64,000 nt of DNA from NCBI GenBank assembly GCA_963204815.1, contig CAUJHQ010000159.1, positions 16,397 to 80,396 of the forward strand. The letters run 5' to 3'. The translations under genes and the position numbers were made by a program. This DNA comes from Pseudomonadota bacterium. Lineage in GTDB: Bacteria > Pseudomonadota > Gammaproteobacteria > Burkholderiales > Burkholderiaceae_C. Below are positions 17,596 to 25,808 of the stretch, piece by piece; the first letter of the stretch is position 1; every line of letters begins with the position of its first letter. Below the pieces are notes generated by a model that searched no databases, had not been told where the DNA came from, and was given only the letters and a program-made list of their open reading frames with translations.

Positions 17596-18162
17596 ATGAC
17601 GAATGACAGCACGGTCGAATCCACGTTGAGCGCCTGGCAGGCGCAGCTGGAACAGGTTCGCGCGCGTAGGCTCGAGCGCGGCGGCGGGCATGCCGGCCTG
17701 GCCACACCCCAGCAGGTTCACGGCAAGACCGGCCTGCAGGTGATGACGGCCCTGCTCGAAGGTGAGCTGCCCCATCCCTACATGGCGGACACCTTCGACT
17801 GCGAACTGGTCGAGCTGGGTGACGGGCTCGCCGTCTTCCAGGCCACGCCGCAGCTCAAGCACTACAACCCCTTGGGCTCCGTGCATGGCGGCTGGTACGC
17901 GACCCTGCTGGACTTCGCGCTCGGCTGCGCGGTGCAGACCAAACTGCCCGCCGGGCGCAGCTACACCACGAGCCAGATCAATCTCAACATCGTGCGGGCG
18001 GACAGCACCCGGACCGGGCCGCTGCGCTGCGTGGGCACCGCGCTGCATGTCGGACGCCAGGTGGGCACGTCGGAAGCCAGGATCGTCGGCCCCGACGGCA
18101 AGCTGTACGCGCATGCGACGACCACCTGCGCCATCTTCGAGTCGCCGCCGCCGGCGGCATGA
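17596..18162 (+). CDS. PaaI-family hotdog thioesterase
   Basis: A 188-residue protein with a hotdog-fold thioesterase domain (about 75-180) marked by NPLGSVHGGWYATLLDFALG, the signature containing the helix-start residues of the active site. TTSQINLNIVRA follows in the next strand. Relatives hydrolyse aryl- or acyl-CoA esters, rescuing CoA from dead-end thioesters. The first 60 residues are an extension beyond the minimal domain, seen in many PaaI-like proteins. It starts 10 bp after the MFS exporter stop and should be co-transcribed. A plausible joint task is to free an acid from CoA and export it, but this is inference. Confidence 0.85.
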   Translation: MTNDSTVESTLSAWQAQLEQVRARRLERGGGHAGLATPQQVHGKTGLQVMTALLEGELPHPYMADTFDCELVELGDGLAVFQATPQLKHYNPLGSVHGGWYATLLDFALGCAVQTKLPAGRSYTTSQINLNIVRADSTRTGPLRCVGTALHVGRQVGTSEARIVGPDGKLYAHATTTCAIFESPPPAA

Positions 18163-18172
18163 CCGCCGGCCG

Positions 18173-18201
18173 TTGGCAATGCGGGCATATGCACGTAAAG
18201 T
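18173..18201 (+). promoter_or_regulatory. Promoter and operator-like site of MarR gene
   Basis: TTGGCA (18173-18178), a 17-bp spacer and TAAAGT (18196-18201) form a reasonable promoter. Inside it lies GGCATATGCACGTAAAG (18184-18200), shared at 15 of 17 positions with the site before the MFS gene at 18709. GCATATGC is itself an 8-bp palindrome. Autoregulation by the MarR protein is inferred. Confidence 0.5.
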
Positions 18202-18233
18202 CGGGATCTTCTCCCCGCCGCGCACCGCCCGCC

Positions 18234-18641
18234 ATGCTTGACGTCGCCTGCTACTGCACCCAGAGCCGCCGGATCGCGAGGGCGCTGACCGACACCTACG
18301 ACCAGGCGCTCGCGCCTTCCGGGCTGAAGGTGACCCAGTTCTCGCTGCTTCGCATGGTGGCGCGCCTCGGGTCACCCACCATCGGCGCGCTGGCCGAGGC
18401 CACGGGCCTGGACCGCAGCACGCTGGGGCGCAATCTCAGGGTGGTGCAGAAGGACGGCTGGGCCACGATGAGTGCCGGAAGCGATGAACGCACGCGCGTC
18501 GTCACGCTCACGAAGGCGGGCGAGCTCGCCGTGCAGCGTGCGGTGCCGTTGTGGGACGGCGCCCAGGCCGAGGTTCGCGCGAAGTTCCCGCCGGCGCTGC
18601 TCAAGGCCTTGGCGACGGCCTCCGCGCGCCTCGACGCCTGA
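18234..18641 (+). CDS. MarR-family transcriptional regulator
   Basis: A 135-residue winged-helix protein of MarR type: KVTQFSLLRMVARLG leads into the recognition region ALAEATGLDRSTLGRNLRVVQ, then the wing SDERTRVVTLT. An N-terminal pair of cysteines (VACYCTQ, residues 4-9) is reminiscent of MarR proteins with reactive cysteines, but a redox role is not shown. The ATG at 18234 was chosen because it starts the conserved domain and lies about 33 bp after the promoter element. It is followed by an MFS transporter whose leader repeats the same 17-bp motif, so this protein probably represses both. Confidence 0.88.
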   Translation: MLDVACYCTQSRRIARALTDTYDQALAPSGLKVTQFSLLRMVARLGSPTIGALAEATGLDRSTLGRNLRVVQKDGWATMSAGSDERTRVVTLTKAGELAVQRAVPLWDGAQAEVRAKFPPALLKALATASARLDA

Positions 18642-18683
18642 CAGCCGCCCGTTCGCCTTCCGCCCGTTTGTCGCCCATGTAGT

Positions 18684-18700
18684 GGCATATACCCGTAAAG
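18684..18700. promoter_or_regulatory. Operator-like site before MFS gene at 18709
   Basis: GGCATATACCCGTAAAG, 15 of 17 identical to the site in the MarR promoter 500 bp upstream. Its 3' end forms part of the ribosome site AAAGGA, eight bases before the ATG. Bound protein here could block both transcription and, through the leader, affect initiation. Confidence 0.5.
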
Positions 18701-18708
18701 GACCCGCC

Positions 18709-19926
18709 ATGACCCTCTCCAAGAGTGCCCGCAACATCCTGATCAGCGGCTCGCTGATCCTCGCGCTGTCGCTCGGGCTGCGGCATGCCTTCGGCCTGTT
18801 CCTGCAGCCCGTCAGCATGGACAACGGTTGGGGGCGCGAGGTCTTCGGTTTCGCGATCGCGTTGCAGAACCTGGTGTGGGGCCTGGCGCAGCCGTTCGCC
18901 GGCATGCTGTCCGACCGCTTCGGCGCGGGCCGCATCATCCTCGTCGGTGCGGTGCTCTACCTGCTCGGGCTGCTCGGCATGGCGGTCGCATCGACCACCG
19001 CCACCTTCACGCTGGCGGCGGGCGTGCTGGTCGGCCTGGGGCTGGCCGGCACCACGATGCCGATCGTCTTCGGCGCCGTGAGCCGCGCGATGCCGGCCGA
19101 GAAGCGGTCGATGGCGTTCGGCATCGCGATGGCGCTGGGCTCGCTCGGGCAGTTCGCCATGCTGCCGGCGGCGCTCCGGCTGATCGACAGCATCGGCTGG
19201 GCGCAGACGCTGGTGCTGATGTCGGCGCTGGCCGCGCTGATGCTGCCGCTGGCCTTCGGCGGCCTGATGGAGCGCCGCGACGCGCCCGCGCCGGCGGCGG
19301 CGGCCACCGGCCCCACCGCCGGCCAGGCGGCGCGCATGGCGCTGGCCGACCGCGGCTTCTGGCTCCTCGCCCTCGGCTTCTTCGTCTGCGGCTTCCAGGT
19401 GGTGTTCATCGCCACGCACATGCCGGCCTTCCTGGCCGACAAGGGGCTGCCGGCCTGGGTCGGCTCGGCGGTGCTCGCGCTGATCGGCCTGTTCAACATC
19501 TTCGGCTCGCTGGCCGCGGGCTGGCTCGGCTCGCGCTTTCCCAAGCCCTGGCTCCTGTGCGGCATCTATTCGGGCCGGGCCGTCGCGATCGCGCTGTTCC
19601 TCGCGGTGCCCGTGACGCCGGTGACGGCCTTCGTCTTCGCCGCCGCCATGGGCGTGTTCTGGCTGTCCACGGTGCCGCTCACCAACGGCGTGGTGGCCTC
19701 GCTCTTCGGCGTCAAGAACCTCGCGATGCTCGGCGGAATCGTGTTCTTCGCCCACCAGGTGGGTTCATTCCTCGGCGGCTGGCTGGGCGGCCTGATCTAC
19801 GACCGCACCGGCTCCTACGACATCGCCTGGGGCATTGCCATCGCACTCAGCGTGATCGCCACCTTGCTCAATCTCCCGATCAAGGAGCAGCCGGTCGCCG
19901 GCATCGGATCACCGGCCAAGGCCTGA
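18709..19926 (+). CDS. MFS transporter, oxalate/formate-antiporter-like
   Basis: A 405-residue permease with about 12 helices. The N-terminal half shows GLRHAFGLFLQPVSMDNGWGRE and LSDRFGAGRIILVG (motif A type). The second half shows NIFGSLAAGWLGSRFPKPW and a late VASLFGVKNLAMLGGI helix typical of monocarboxylate/oxalate-formate type MFS proteins. It probably imports or exchanges a small carboxylate. The start at 18709 has a good AAAGGA ribosome site. It is the second gene of a MarR-controlled unit, and its end overlaps the convergent esterase gene by 18 bp. An effector acid for the MarR protein could be its substrate. Confidence 0.87.
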   Translation: MTLSKSARNILISGSLILALSLGLRHAFGLFLQPVSMDNGWGREVFGFAIALQNLVWGLAQPFAGMLSDRFGAGRIILVGAVLYLLGLLGMAVASTTATFTLAAGVLVGLGLAGTTMPIVFGAVSRAMPAEKRSMAFGIAMALGSLGQFAMLPAALRLIDSIGWAQTLVLMSALAALMLPLAFGGLMERRDAPAPAAAATGPTAGQAARMALADRGFWLLALGFFVCGFQVVFIATHMPAFLADKGLPAWVGSAVLALIGLFNIFGSLAAGWLGSRFPKPWLLCGIYSGRAVAIALFLAVPVTPVTAFVFAAAMGVFWLSTVPLTNGVVASLFGVKNLAMLGGIVFFAHQVGSFLGGWLGGLIYDRTGSYDIAWGIAIALSVIATLLNLPIKEQPVAGIGSPAKA

Positions 19927-20865
19927 CGATGCGCGGGGCCCCGACGGACGGGCGCGAATCCAGGCGCAGGCCTCGCGCATGGCCTCCTGGGCCTGCGGGT
20001 GAAGGTCGGTCTGCGCCATGAAGCCGTGCAGCATGCCGTCGACGCAGCGGTACGCGCAGGCCACGCCCGAGGCACGCAGGCGGTCGGCGTAGGCTTGGCC
20101 TTCGTCACGCAAGGGGTCGCACTCGGCCGTGAGGATCAGCGCGGGTGGCAACCCGTGCAGGTCCGCGGCGTCCAACGGAAAGGCATCGGCCGGCGACTGC
20201 GCTGCGCCGAGGTAAAGATCGATGAACCAGCGCATCGCGTCCCGGGTCAGGAAGTGACCTTCGGCGAACTCGCCGTACGACGCGGTCGGCGGGTCGTAGT
20301 GGGCCGTGACCGGGTAGAACAGGAGCTGGCCCCGGATCGGCGGGTCGCGGCCTTCGCGCGCCCGCAGGCACACCATCGCGGCCAGATTGGCGCCTGCGCT
20401 GTCGCCCGCCACCAGCAGACAGCGGGCGTCGCCGCGCAGGGCCGCGGCGTTGGCGTGGGCCCATCGTGTGGCGAAGAGGCAGTCGTCGAGGGCCGCGGGG
20501 TACGGGTGCTCGGGAGCCAGCCGGTAGTCGACCGACACCACCAGGCTTTCGGCCGCCGCGCAGAGCTCGCGGCACACGTGGTCGTGCGTGTCGAGGTCGC
20601 CGCGGACGAAGCCGCCGCCGTGGGCGTAGACCAGCATGCGGTGCGGGGCCGGCGCGCCCGGCCAGTACAGGCGCACGGCCAAGGGCCCGCCCGGCCCGGG
20701 CAACAGCCGGTCTTCGACCTGGCCCACCGGGATGACGACGGCGCGCCTGGCCGCCAGGTCCCGGGCCATCTGGCGCGACTGCGCCAAGGGCAGCCGTTGG
20801 ATCGGCGGCAGACCTGCCGCGATCATCTGGTCGAGCCAGGCCCGGGCCGTGGGCGCCAGCGGCAT
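19909..20865 (-). CDS. Alpha/beta hydrolase, hormone-sensitive-lipase (family IV) esterase
   Basis: A 318-residue carboxylesterase of bacterial family IV. It shows the oxyanion motif HGGGFVRGD, the nucleophile elbow GDSAGANLA, the acid in DPLRDEG and the catalytic His in GMLHGF near the C-terminus. The conserved SVDYRLAPEHPYPAAL block is also present. These enzymes hydrolyse short-chain esters and some lactones in the cytoplasm. It lies 20 bp after the Bug-protein gene and in the same direction as the AraC regulator, forming an AraC-Bug-esterase arm divergent from the BKACE operon. It may open or deacylate the compound handled by that operon. Confidence 0.9.
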   Translation of the reverse strand: MPLAPTARAWLDQMIAAGLPPIQRLPLAQSRQMARDLAARRAVVIPVGQVEDRLLPGPGGPLAVRLYWPGAPAPHRMLVYAHGGGFVRGDLDTHDHVCRELCAAAESLVVSVDYRLAPEHPYPAALDDCLFATRWAHANAAALRGDARCLLVAGDSAGANLAAMVCLRAREGRDPPIRGQLLFYPVTAHYDPPTASYGEFAEGHFLTRDAMRWFIDLYLGAAQSPADAFPLDAADLHGLPPALILTAECDPLRDEGQAYADRLRASGVACAYRCVDGMLHGFMAQTDLHPQAQEAMREACAWIRARPSGPRASSGLGR

Positions 20866-20885
20866 GAGGCTTCCTTGCCGCGGGT

Positions 20886-21863
20886 TCAGGACTCGGCCGT
20901 GAAGCCGATCCTCTTGATGTCGGTGCGCCACTGCTCGGTCTCGGCACGGATCAGTTCCGCAAAGGCCTGCGGGGTCATCGTCTTGGGTGTCATGCCCAGC
21001 TCGGCCAGGAACTTGGCGAAGTCGGGCTGCGCCACCACGGCCGACACCGCGCTGCCCACGCGCTGCAGCACCGCCGGCGGGGTGCCCTTGGGCGCGAAGA
21101 TGCCCGTCCACTCGATGAGGTCGATCGGGTAACCCTGCTCGCGGAAGGTGGGAACGTCCGGTGCGATGGGATTGCGCGATGCACCGGAAACGGCGAGCAG
21201 CCGCAGCCGCCCGCTCTTCATGTGCGGGCTGAACGAACCGGTCGTCGACAAGTAGGCCGGCACCTGGCCGCCGAGCAGGTCCTGGATGCCCGGAGCGTCG
21301 CCGCGGTAGGGCACATGGGTCAGCTCGACCCCCGAGGCCTTCGACAGCAGCATGCCGACGAGGTGCGGCGTCGCGCCCGCCGCGGGCGACCCGAAGACGG
21401 CGTTCGCCTTGTTGCTGCTCGCCCAGGCCAGGTAGTCCTTCAGGTTGCGCACGCTCTCGGGCACGGCCGGTCCGACCGCCAAGACGAACGCAAAGGTGCT
21501 GACCATGGCGACGGGCACGACATCGTCAGGCTTGTAGGGCAACGACTTGAAGGTGAACTGGGCCACGGTGATCGGCCCCGGCACGGAGAGCAGCAGCGTG
21601 TTGCCATCGGGCGCGCTGTTCTTGAGTGCGCTCACCGCGATCTGACTGCCGGCGCCCGCCCGGTTCTCGACAATGACCGTCGGCGCAAGGGTGCCCTGCA
21701 GGCGTTCGGCAAGACGGCGCGCGATGTTGTCGCTGCCGCCGCCGGCCGGGAACCCGACGAGGATGCGGACGGTGTCGGCGGCTTGCGCCCGGGCCAGGCT
21801 CGGCAGCAGCCCGGCCGCGGACATCAGGCCCAGTGTCGTCGTGAATTGGCGGCGGTTCGTCAT
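20886..21863 (-). CDS. Bug/TctC-family periplasmic solute-binding protein
   Basis: A 325-residue binding protein. The N-terminus MTNRRQFTTTLGLMSAAG looks like a Tat- or Sec-type signal, with cleavage near ARAQAAD. Family motifs are VRILVGFPAGGGSDNIARRLA, VENRAGAGSQIA and the C-terminal FAPKGTPPAVLQ. It would bind a carboxylate or related ligand in the periplasm. No TctAB permease is adjacent. Position between an AraC regulator and an esterase, opposite the BKACE-tannase operon, suggests it captures the substrate of that cluster or senses it. Confidence 0.9.
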   Translation of the reverse strand: MTNRRQFTTTLGLMSAAGLLPSLARAQAADTVRILVGFPAGGGSDNIARRLAERLQGTLAPTVIVENRAGAGSQIAVSALKNSAPDGNTLLLSVPGPITVAQFTFKSLPYKPDDVVPVAMVSTFAFVLAVGPAVPESVRNLKDYLAWASSNKANAVFGSPAAGATPHLVGMLLSKASGVELTHVPYRGDAPGIQDLLGGQVPAYLSTTGSFSPHMKSGRLRLLAVSGASRNPIAPDVPTFREQGYPIDLIEWTGIFAPKGTPPAVLQRVGSAVSAVVAQPDFAKFLAELGMTPKTMTPQAFAELIRAETEQWRTDIKRIGFTAES

Positions 21864-21930
21864 GGTGTGTCTCCAGGTGTCGGATCGCGTGGTTGCGACG
21901 TCGCGGCAGTGTCGAGGTGCTCGCCGCGAA

Positions 21931-22923
21931 TCACTGTCGTGTGTTTGCGCGACTGTCCGGTTCTTGCGGCAGCGGGCGGGCGCCCGACGCGTGGCCCAGC
22001 CGCGCCTCTCGCGGCGTGACGCCCCAGTGGCGCCGGAACGCCTGCGAGAAATGCGCCGCCGTCGAGTAGCCGGTGTCGAGCGCGATGTCGAAGACCGGGC
22101 GCGAGGTCGAACGCAGCAGACGCAGCGCTTCTTCCATGCGCAGCCGGGTCACGTAGGCATGGGGACTCTGCCCGCTGGCCGCCTTGAAGCTGCGGCAGAA
22201 GTGGAAGCTGCTCAGGCCCACGGCATCGGCCAGTTGGCGCACCGACCAGCGCTGCTGCAGATCGCCCTGCACCATCGCGGTGATGCGGTCGAGCTCGCGC
22301 CGCGACAGCGCGGCCGACGATCGCTCGCGCCGGTCGGCCTGCGCGTAGTGCTCCAGCAGGTGGGCCGCCAGGCTCAGCGAGATGCCGTCCGAGAAACTGG
22401 GATGGAGCGAAGCATTGGTGTGCAGCGACGCCATCAGGGCCGCCGCCAGCGCCGACAGCACGGGATCGGGCTGGCCGAAGCAACTGCGCAGTTCGACCTG
22501 CCCGCCACCGACCACGCGCTGCAGCCAGGCCGGGTCGAGGTCGATGTGGATGTTGTCGCGGGGCGACTCGCTGCGCCAGAACGTGGGCACGCCGCTCGGC
22601 ACGATGATGGCTTCGCCCGGCAGCCAGTGCCGGCGCTGCACGGTCCCGCCGTGCCGCTGGACCAGTTCGGTGGGGCCGGCACGACGCACGAGGATCGTGT
22701 GCGCGCTGATGCGGGGGATGTAGAGGTCGCCCGGCGGCCCGACCTGGTGCCAGACGGCCAGGCCGCGCCACGGCCGCCCCCTGCTGTGGCTGCGCACCTG
22801 CTCGGGCAGGGCGTCGCAGGGGTCGCAGAACGCTGCGGCCGCGGTGGCGGACCAACGGTCTGCGTCGATGTCTTGCCCAAAGTGCGCCACGCTGCCCATG
22901 TCGAGGGTCTCCGTTGTCGCCAT
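21931..22923 (-). CDS. AraC-family transcriptional regulator
   Basis: A 330-residue activator with a C-terminal AraC DNA-binding domain (about 215-310). The two helix-turn-helix units appear as WSVRQLADAVGLSSFHFCRSFK and PVFDIALDTGYSTAAHFSQAFRRHWG. The N-terminal 200 residues are a ligand-binding region of cupin-like type with ISAHTILVRR and LPGEAIIVPSG. Start set at 22923 (MATTETL). It is divergent from the BKACE gene (202 bp between starts) and leads the Bug-esterase arm, so it is the obvious candidate regulator for both sides of the cluster. Confidence 0.9.
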   Translation of the reverse strand: MATTETLDMGSVAHFGQDIDADRWSATAAAAFCDPCDALPEQVRSHSRGRPWRGLAVWHQVGPPGDLYIPRISAHTILVRRAGPTELVQRHGGTVQRRHWLPGEAIIVPSGVPTFWRSESPRDNIHIDLDPAWLQRVVGGGQVELRSCFGQPDPVLSALAAALMASLHTNASLHPSFSDGISLSLAAHLLEHYAQADRRERSSAALSRRELDRITAMVQGDLQQRWSVRQLADAVGLSSFHFCRSFKAASGQSPHAYVTRLRMEEALRLLRSTSRPVFDIALDTGYSTAAHFSQAFRRHWGVTPREARLGHASGARPLPQEPDSRANTRQ

Positions 22924-23125
22924 GCCGTGATGACCTGTCGATTTTTCCGTGCGGCCCGCGGTGTGCCTGCCTGCGCGGCCCGCGGACCCTTGGGTGAATA
23001 CCCGCGGCCTTGAGCGAAACCCACAACTGCGGCGGTTTCGCGCAAGCGGCGTGCAGGCGCACGAATCCGACAGCGGCGCAGCTTGCCGACATTGCGAAGC
23101 GGGCGCCCTGCCTACGATCGTTCGC

Positions 23126-24070
23126 ATGCAAGACACCCTCATCGTCACCTGTGCCCTCACGGGGGCCGGACCCCTGTCGAAGAACCCGGCGCAGCCGGTC
23201 ACGCCCCGGCAGATCGCCCAGTCGGGCCTGGAAGCGGCCGAGGCCGGCGCGGCCGTGCTGCACGTGCACGTGCGCGATCCGCAGACCGGCGCGTTCTCTG
23301 GCGAACTCGCACTGTACGAAGAGGCCGTGGGCCTGATCCGCGAGCAGAACCCGGACGTGATCCTCAACCTGACGACCGGGCTCGGATCGGGCTTCTATCC
23401 GAAGGACCCGCTGCTGCCCGGCGAGGCCGGGCCCGGCACGCACATCTGGCCGGCGGAACAGCGTGTCGCGCACGTGCTGAAGTTGAAGCCCGAGATCTGC
23501 ACGCTCGACCTGGTGACGGCGCAGGTCTTCGGCGGCATCGTGATCAGCACCGAGCAGGTGCTCACCCGCATGGCCGCGCTGATCCGCGATGCGGGCGTCA
23601 AGCCGGAGATCGAGCTCTTCGATACCGGCGATGCGGTGCTCGCCAGGCACCTGATCGCCAACGGCGTGCTCGACGGTCCGGGCCTCTACTCCTTCGTGAT
23701 GGGCCTGAACTTCACGATGCCGGCCGACACGCAGACGATGAGCCACATGCGCAGCCTGCTGCCGCCAGGGGCCCAGTGGCAGGGCTTCGGCATCGGCCGC
23801 AACCAGTTCCCGATGGCGATGCAGTCGGCCCTGCTCGGCGGCCACGTTCGCGTCGGCATGGAAGACAACGCGTTCATCTCCAAGGGCGAACTTGCGCAGA
23901 GCAACGCCCAGCAAGTACGCAAGGTGCGCCGCATGGTCGAAGACATGGGTTCGACGATCGCCACCCCTTCAGAAGCTCGCTCCATCCTGGGACTGAGCCC
24001 GCGCACGCAAGGCCAGCAGGCCTTGCGTGGCTGGCGAAGGCCCGAGGCCGATTTCACCTCCGAGGGCTGA
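23126..24070 (+). CDS. BKACE-family beta-keto acid cleavage enzyme (DUF849)
   Basis: A 314-residue zinc-dependent enzyme of the 3-keto-5-aminohexanoate cleavage (BKACE) family. These enzymes condense a beta-keto acid with acetyl-CoA and split it into acetoacetyl-CoA and a shortened acid derivative. Seen here: IVTCALTGAG at the first strand, the metal motif HVHVRDPQTG, NLTTGLGSG, and GFGIGRNQFP with the late VGMEDNAF. The ATG at 23126 opens the TIM barrel immediately. It heads a four-gene operon with a tannase-like esterase, a 3-hydroxyacid-type dehydrogenase and an SDR. The dehydrogenase next door could supply its beta-keto substrate, as in carnitine degradation. Confidence 0.9.
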   Translation: MQDTLIVTCALTGAGPLSKNPAQPVTPRQIAQSGLEAAEAGAAVLHVHVRDPQTGAFSGELALYEEAVGLIREQNPDVILNLTTGLGSGFYPKDPLLPGEAGPGTHIWPAEQRVAHVLKLKPEICTLDLVTAQVFGGIVISTEQVLTRMAALIRDAGVKPEIELFDTGDAVLARHLIANGVLDGPGLYSFVMGLNFTMPADTQTMSHMRSLLPPGAQWQGFGIGRNQFPMAMQSALLGGHVRVGMEDNAFISKGELAQSNAQQVRKVRRMVEDMGSTIATPSEARSILGLSPRTQGQQALRGWRRPEADFTSEG

Positions 24071-24074
24071 CCGC

Positions 24075-25808
24075 ATGAACCATCGATTCGAACTCCCGGC
24101 GCTCGTCGCCTGCATCGGCACCGCGGTCGCGGCGCTGCAAGGCTGCGGCGGCTCCGACGCCCCCCGCCCGCCTTCGGCTTCATTCGACTGCGCGGCCATC
24201 GCGAGCAGCGCGCTCGGTGCCGACGTCAAGGTGATGCAGAGCACCAAGGTCGAAGCCCACACGACCAAGCCCGCGGACCCCTTCACCGGCGCGCCGGTGG
24301 GCGACTTCCTGCCCGCGCACTGCCTCGTCCAGGGCCAGATCAACGCCCGCACCGGCAAGGCCTTCTCCGTCGACCCGGTCACCCGCGCGGTGTCGACGGT
24401 GGATGCGCCGTACGCGATCGGCTTCGAGCTGCGCCTGCCGAAGGACTGGAACGGGCGCTTCTTCTTCCAGGGCGGCGGCGGGCTGGACGGCGTGCTCACG
24501 CCGGCATTCGGCATCTACGACCCGCAGCAGGGGGCCGCAACGAACGCGTTGTCGCGCGGCTTCGCGGTCGTGTCGACCGATGGCGGCCACCGCGGCACGA
24601 GCGCCTTCGACGGCAACTTCGGCGCCGACCCGCAGGCCCGGCTCGACTACGCCTACAACGCGATCGACAAGGTCACGCTGACCGCCAAGGACGCGCTGCA
24701 GCGCTACTACGGCAAGCCGCCCGAGAAGTCGTACTTCGTCGGCTGCTCCAACGGCGGGCGCCAGGCGATGATCATGTCGCAGCGCTTCCCGAGCCACTTC
24801 GACGGCATCGTGGCCGGCGATCCCGGGTTCAACTTCATGAACGCGGTCGGCAACACGTTGGCCGATGTGAAGACGCTGGCCGCGATCGTTCCCGCCGGGC
24901 AGGCGACACCCTTCGGCCCCGACCTCGGCAAGGCCTACTCGCCGGCCGACCGTGCGCTCATCGGCTCGGCCATCGTCGCCAAGTGCGACGTGAAGGGCCG
25001 CGACAACGCCGCCGACGGCATCATCTCCGACCCCCAGGCGTGCGACTTCGATCCGCAGGTGGACGTCCCCACCTGCACCGGCGCCAACGACGGCACCTGC
25101 CTGTCCGTCGCGCAGAAGACGGCGCTCGCCGCCATGACGGCGGGTGGCAAGACCTCATCGGGCGCCGCGCTCTACAGCGACTACTTCTACGACGCAGGCG
25201 TCGCCAGCCCGGCGTGGAGCGTCTGGAAGCTCGACGGCATTCCGGTGCCCTTGTCGCCGACGCTGACCTTGAGTCTCGGTCTGAACCAGCTGGCCGGAAT
25301 GGATGGCCCGGGCAAGGTGTTCTCGACGCCGGTGAACCCGGTCTTCGATCCGTTCGGCTTCGACGCCGATGCCGATCCGGCCCGGTTTCGCGAGTTCGGC
25401 CGGCTGGCCGACGCGACGTCGGTCGACCTCTCGAGCTTCAAGGCGCGCGGCGGCAAGCTGATGATCTACAACGGCAACAGCGACCCGCTGTTCTCGTCGA
25501 AGGACATCGCCCGGTACTACGAGTCTCTGGCCACCGCCAACGGCGGCAACGCCAGCGACTTCGCGCGGCTGTTCCTGGTGCCCGGCATGGGCCATTGCTC
25601 GGGCGGCCCCGCGACCGACGGGTTCGATCCGCTGACGGCCGTGCAGGCCTGGGTCGAACAAGGCGTGGCGCCCGACGCGCTGCTGGCCAAGGCCGGCCCG
25701 TTCACGCCGTGGCCGGGCCGCACGCGGCCGCTGTGCGCGCACCCCAAGGTGGCCGTCTACAAGGGCAGCGGCAGTCTCGAAGACGCGGCGAACTTCGCAT
25801 GCCAATGA
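24075..25808 (+). CDS. Tannase/feruloyl esterase-family secreted hydrolase
   Basis: A 577-residue esterase with an N-terminal lipoprotein-like signal (LQGCGGS, Cys near residue 24). The tannase-family signature is complete: nucleophile S225 in GCSNGG, acid D470 in GNSDPLF, His 507 in GMGHC. Cys 224 and Cys 508 flank Ser and His and form the characteristic active-site disulfide (CS-D-HC motif). A lid region with DGIISDPQACDFDP resembles the calcium loop. Relatives cleave gallate, ferulate or terephthalate-type esters outside the cytoplasm. It starts four bases after the BKACE stop and overlaps the next gene, so it probably supplies the acid for the pathway. Confidence 0.9.
   Translation: MNHRFELPALVACIGTAVAALQGCGGSDAPRPPSASFDCAAIASSALGADVKVMQSTKVEAHTTKPADPFTGAPVGDFLPAHCLVQGQINARTGKAFSVDPVTRAVSTVDAPYAIGFELRLPKDWNGRFFFQGGGGLDGVLTPAFGIYDPQQGAATNALSRGFAVVSTDGGHRGTSAFDGNFGADPQARLDYAYNAIDKVTLTAKDALQRYYGKPPEKSYFVGCSNGGRQAMIMSQRFPSHFDGIVAGDPGFNFMNAVGNTLADVKTLAAIVPAGQATPFGPDLGKAYSPADRALIGSAIVAKCDVKGRDNAADGIISDPQACDFDPQVDVPTCTGANDGTCLSVAQKTALAAMTAGGKTSSGAALYSDYFYDAGVASPAWSVWKLDGIPVPLSPTLTLSLGLNQLAGMDGPGKVFSTPVNPVFDPFGFDADADPARFREFGRLADATSVDLSSFKARGGKLMIYNGNSDPLFSSKDIARYYESLATANGGNASDFARLFLVPGMGHCSGGPATDGFDPLTAVQAWVEQGVAPDALLAKAGPFTPWPGRTRPLCAHPKVAVYKGSGSLEDAANFACQ

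Noticed and set aside
22924..23125. Promoter TTGCGA...TACGAT for the BKACE operon
   Set aside because: The spacer is only 15 bp and both hexamers are weak. AraC-dependent promoters are often poor, but I cannot support an exact site.
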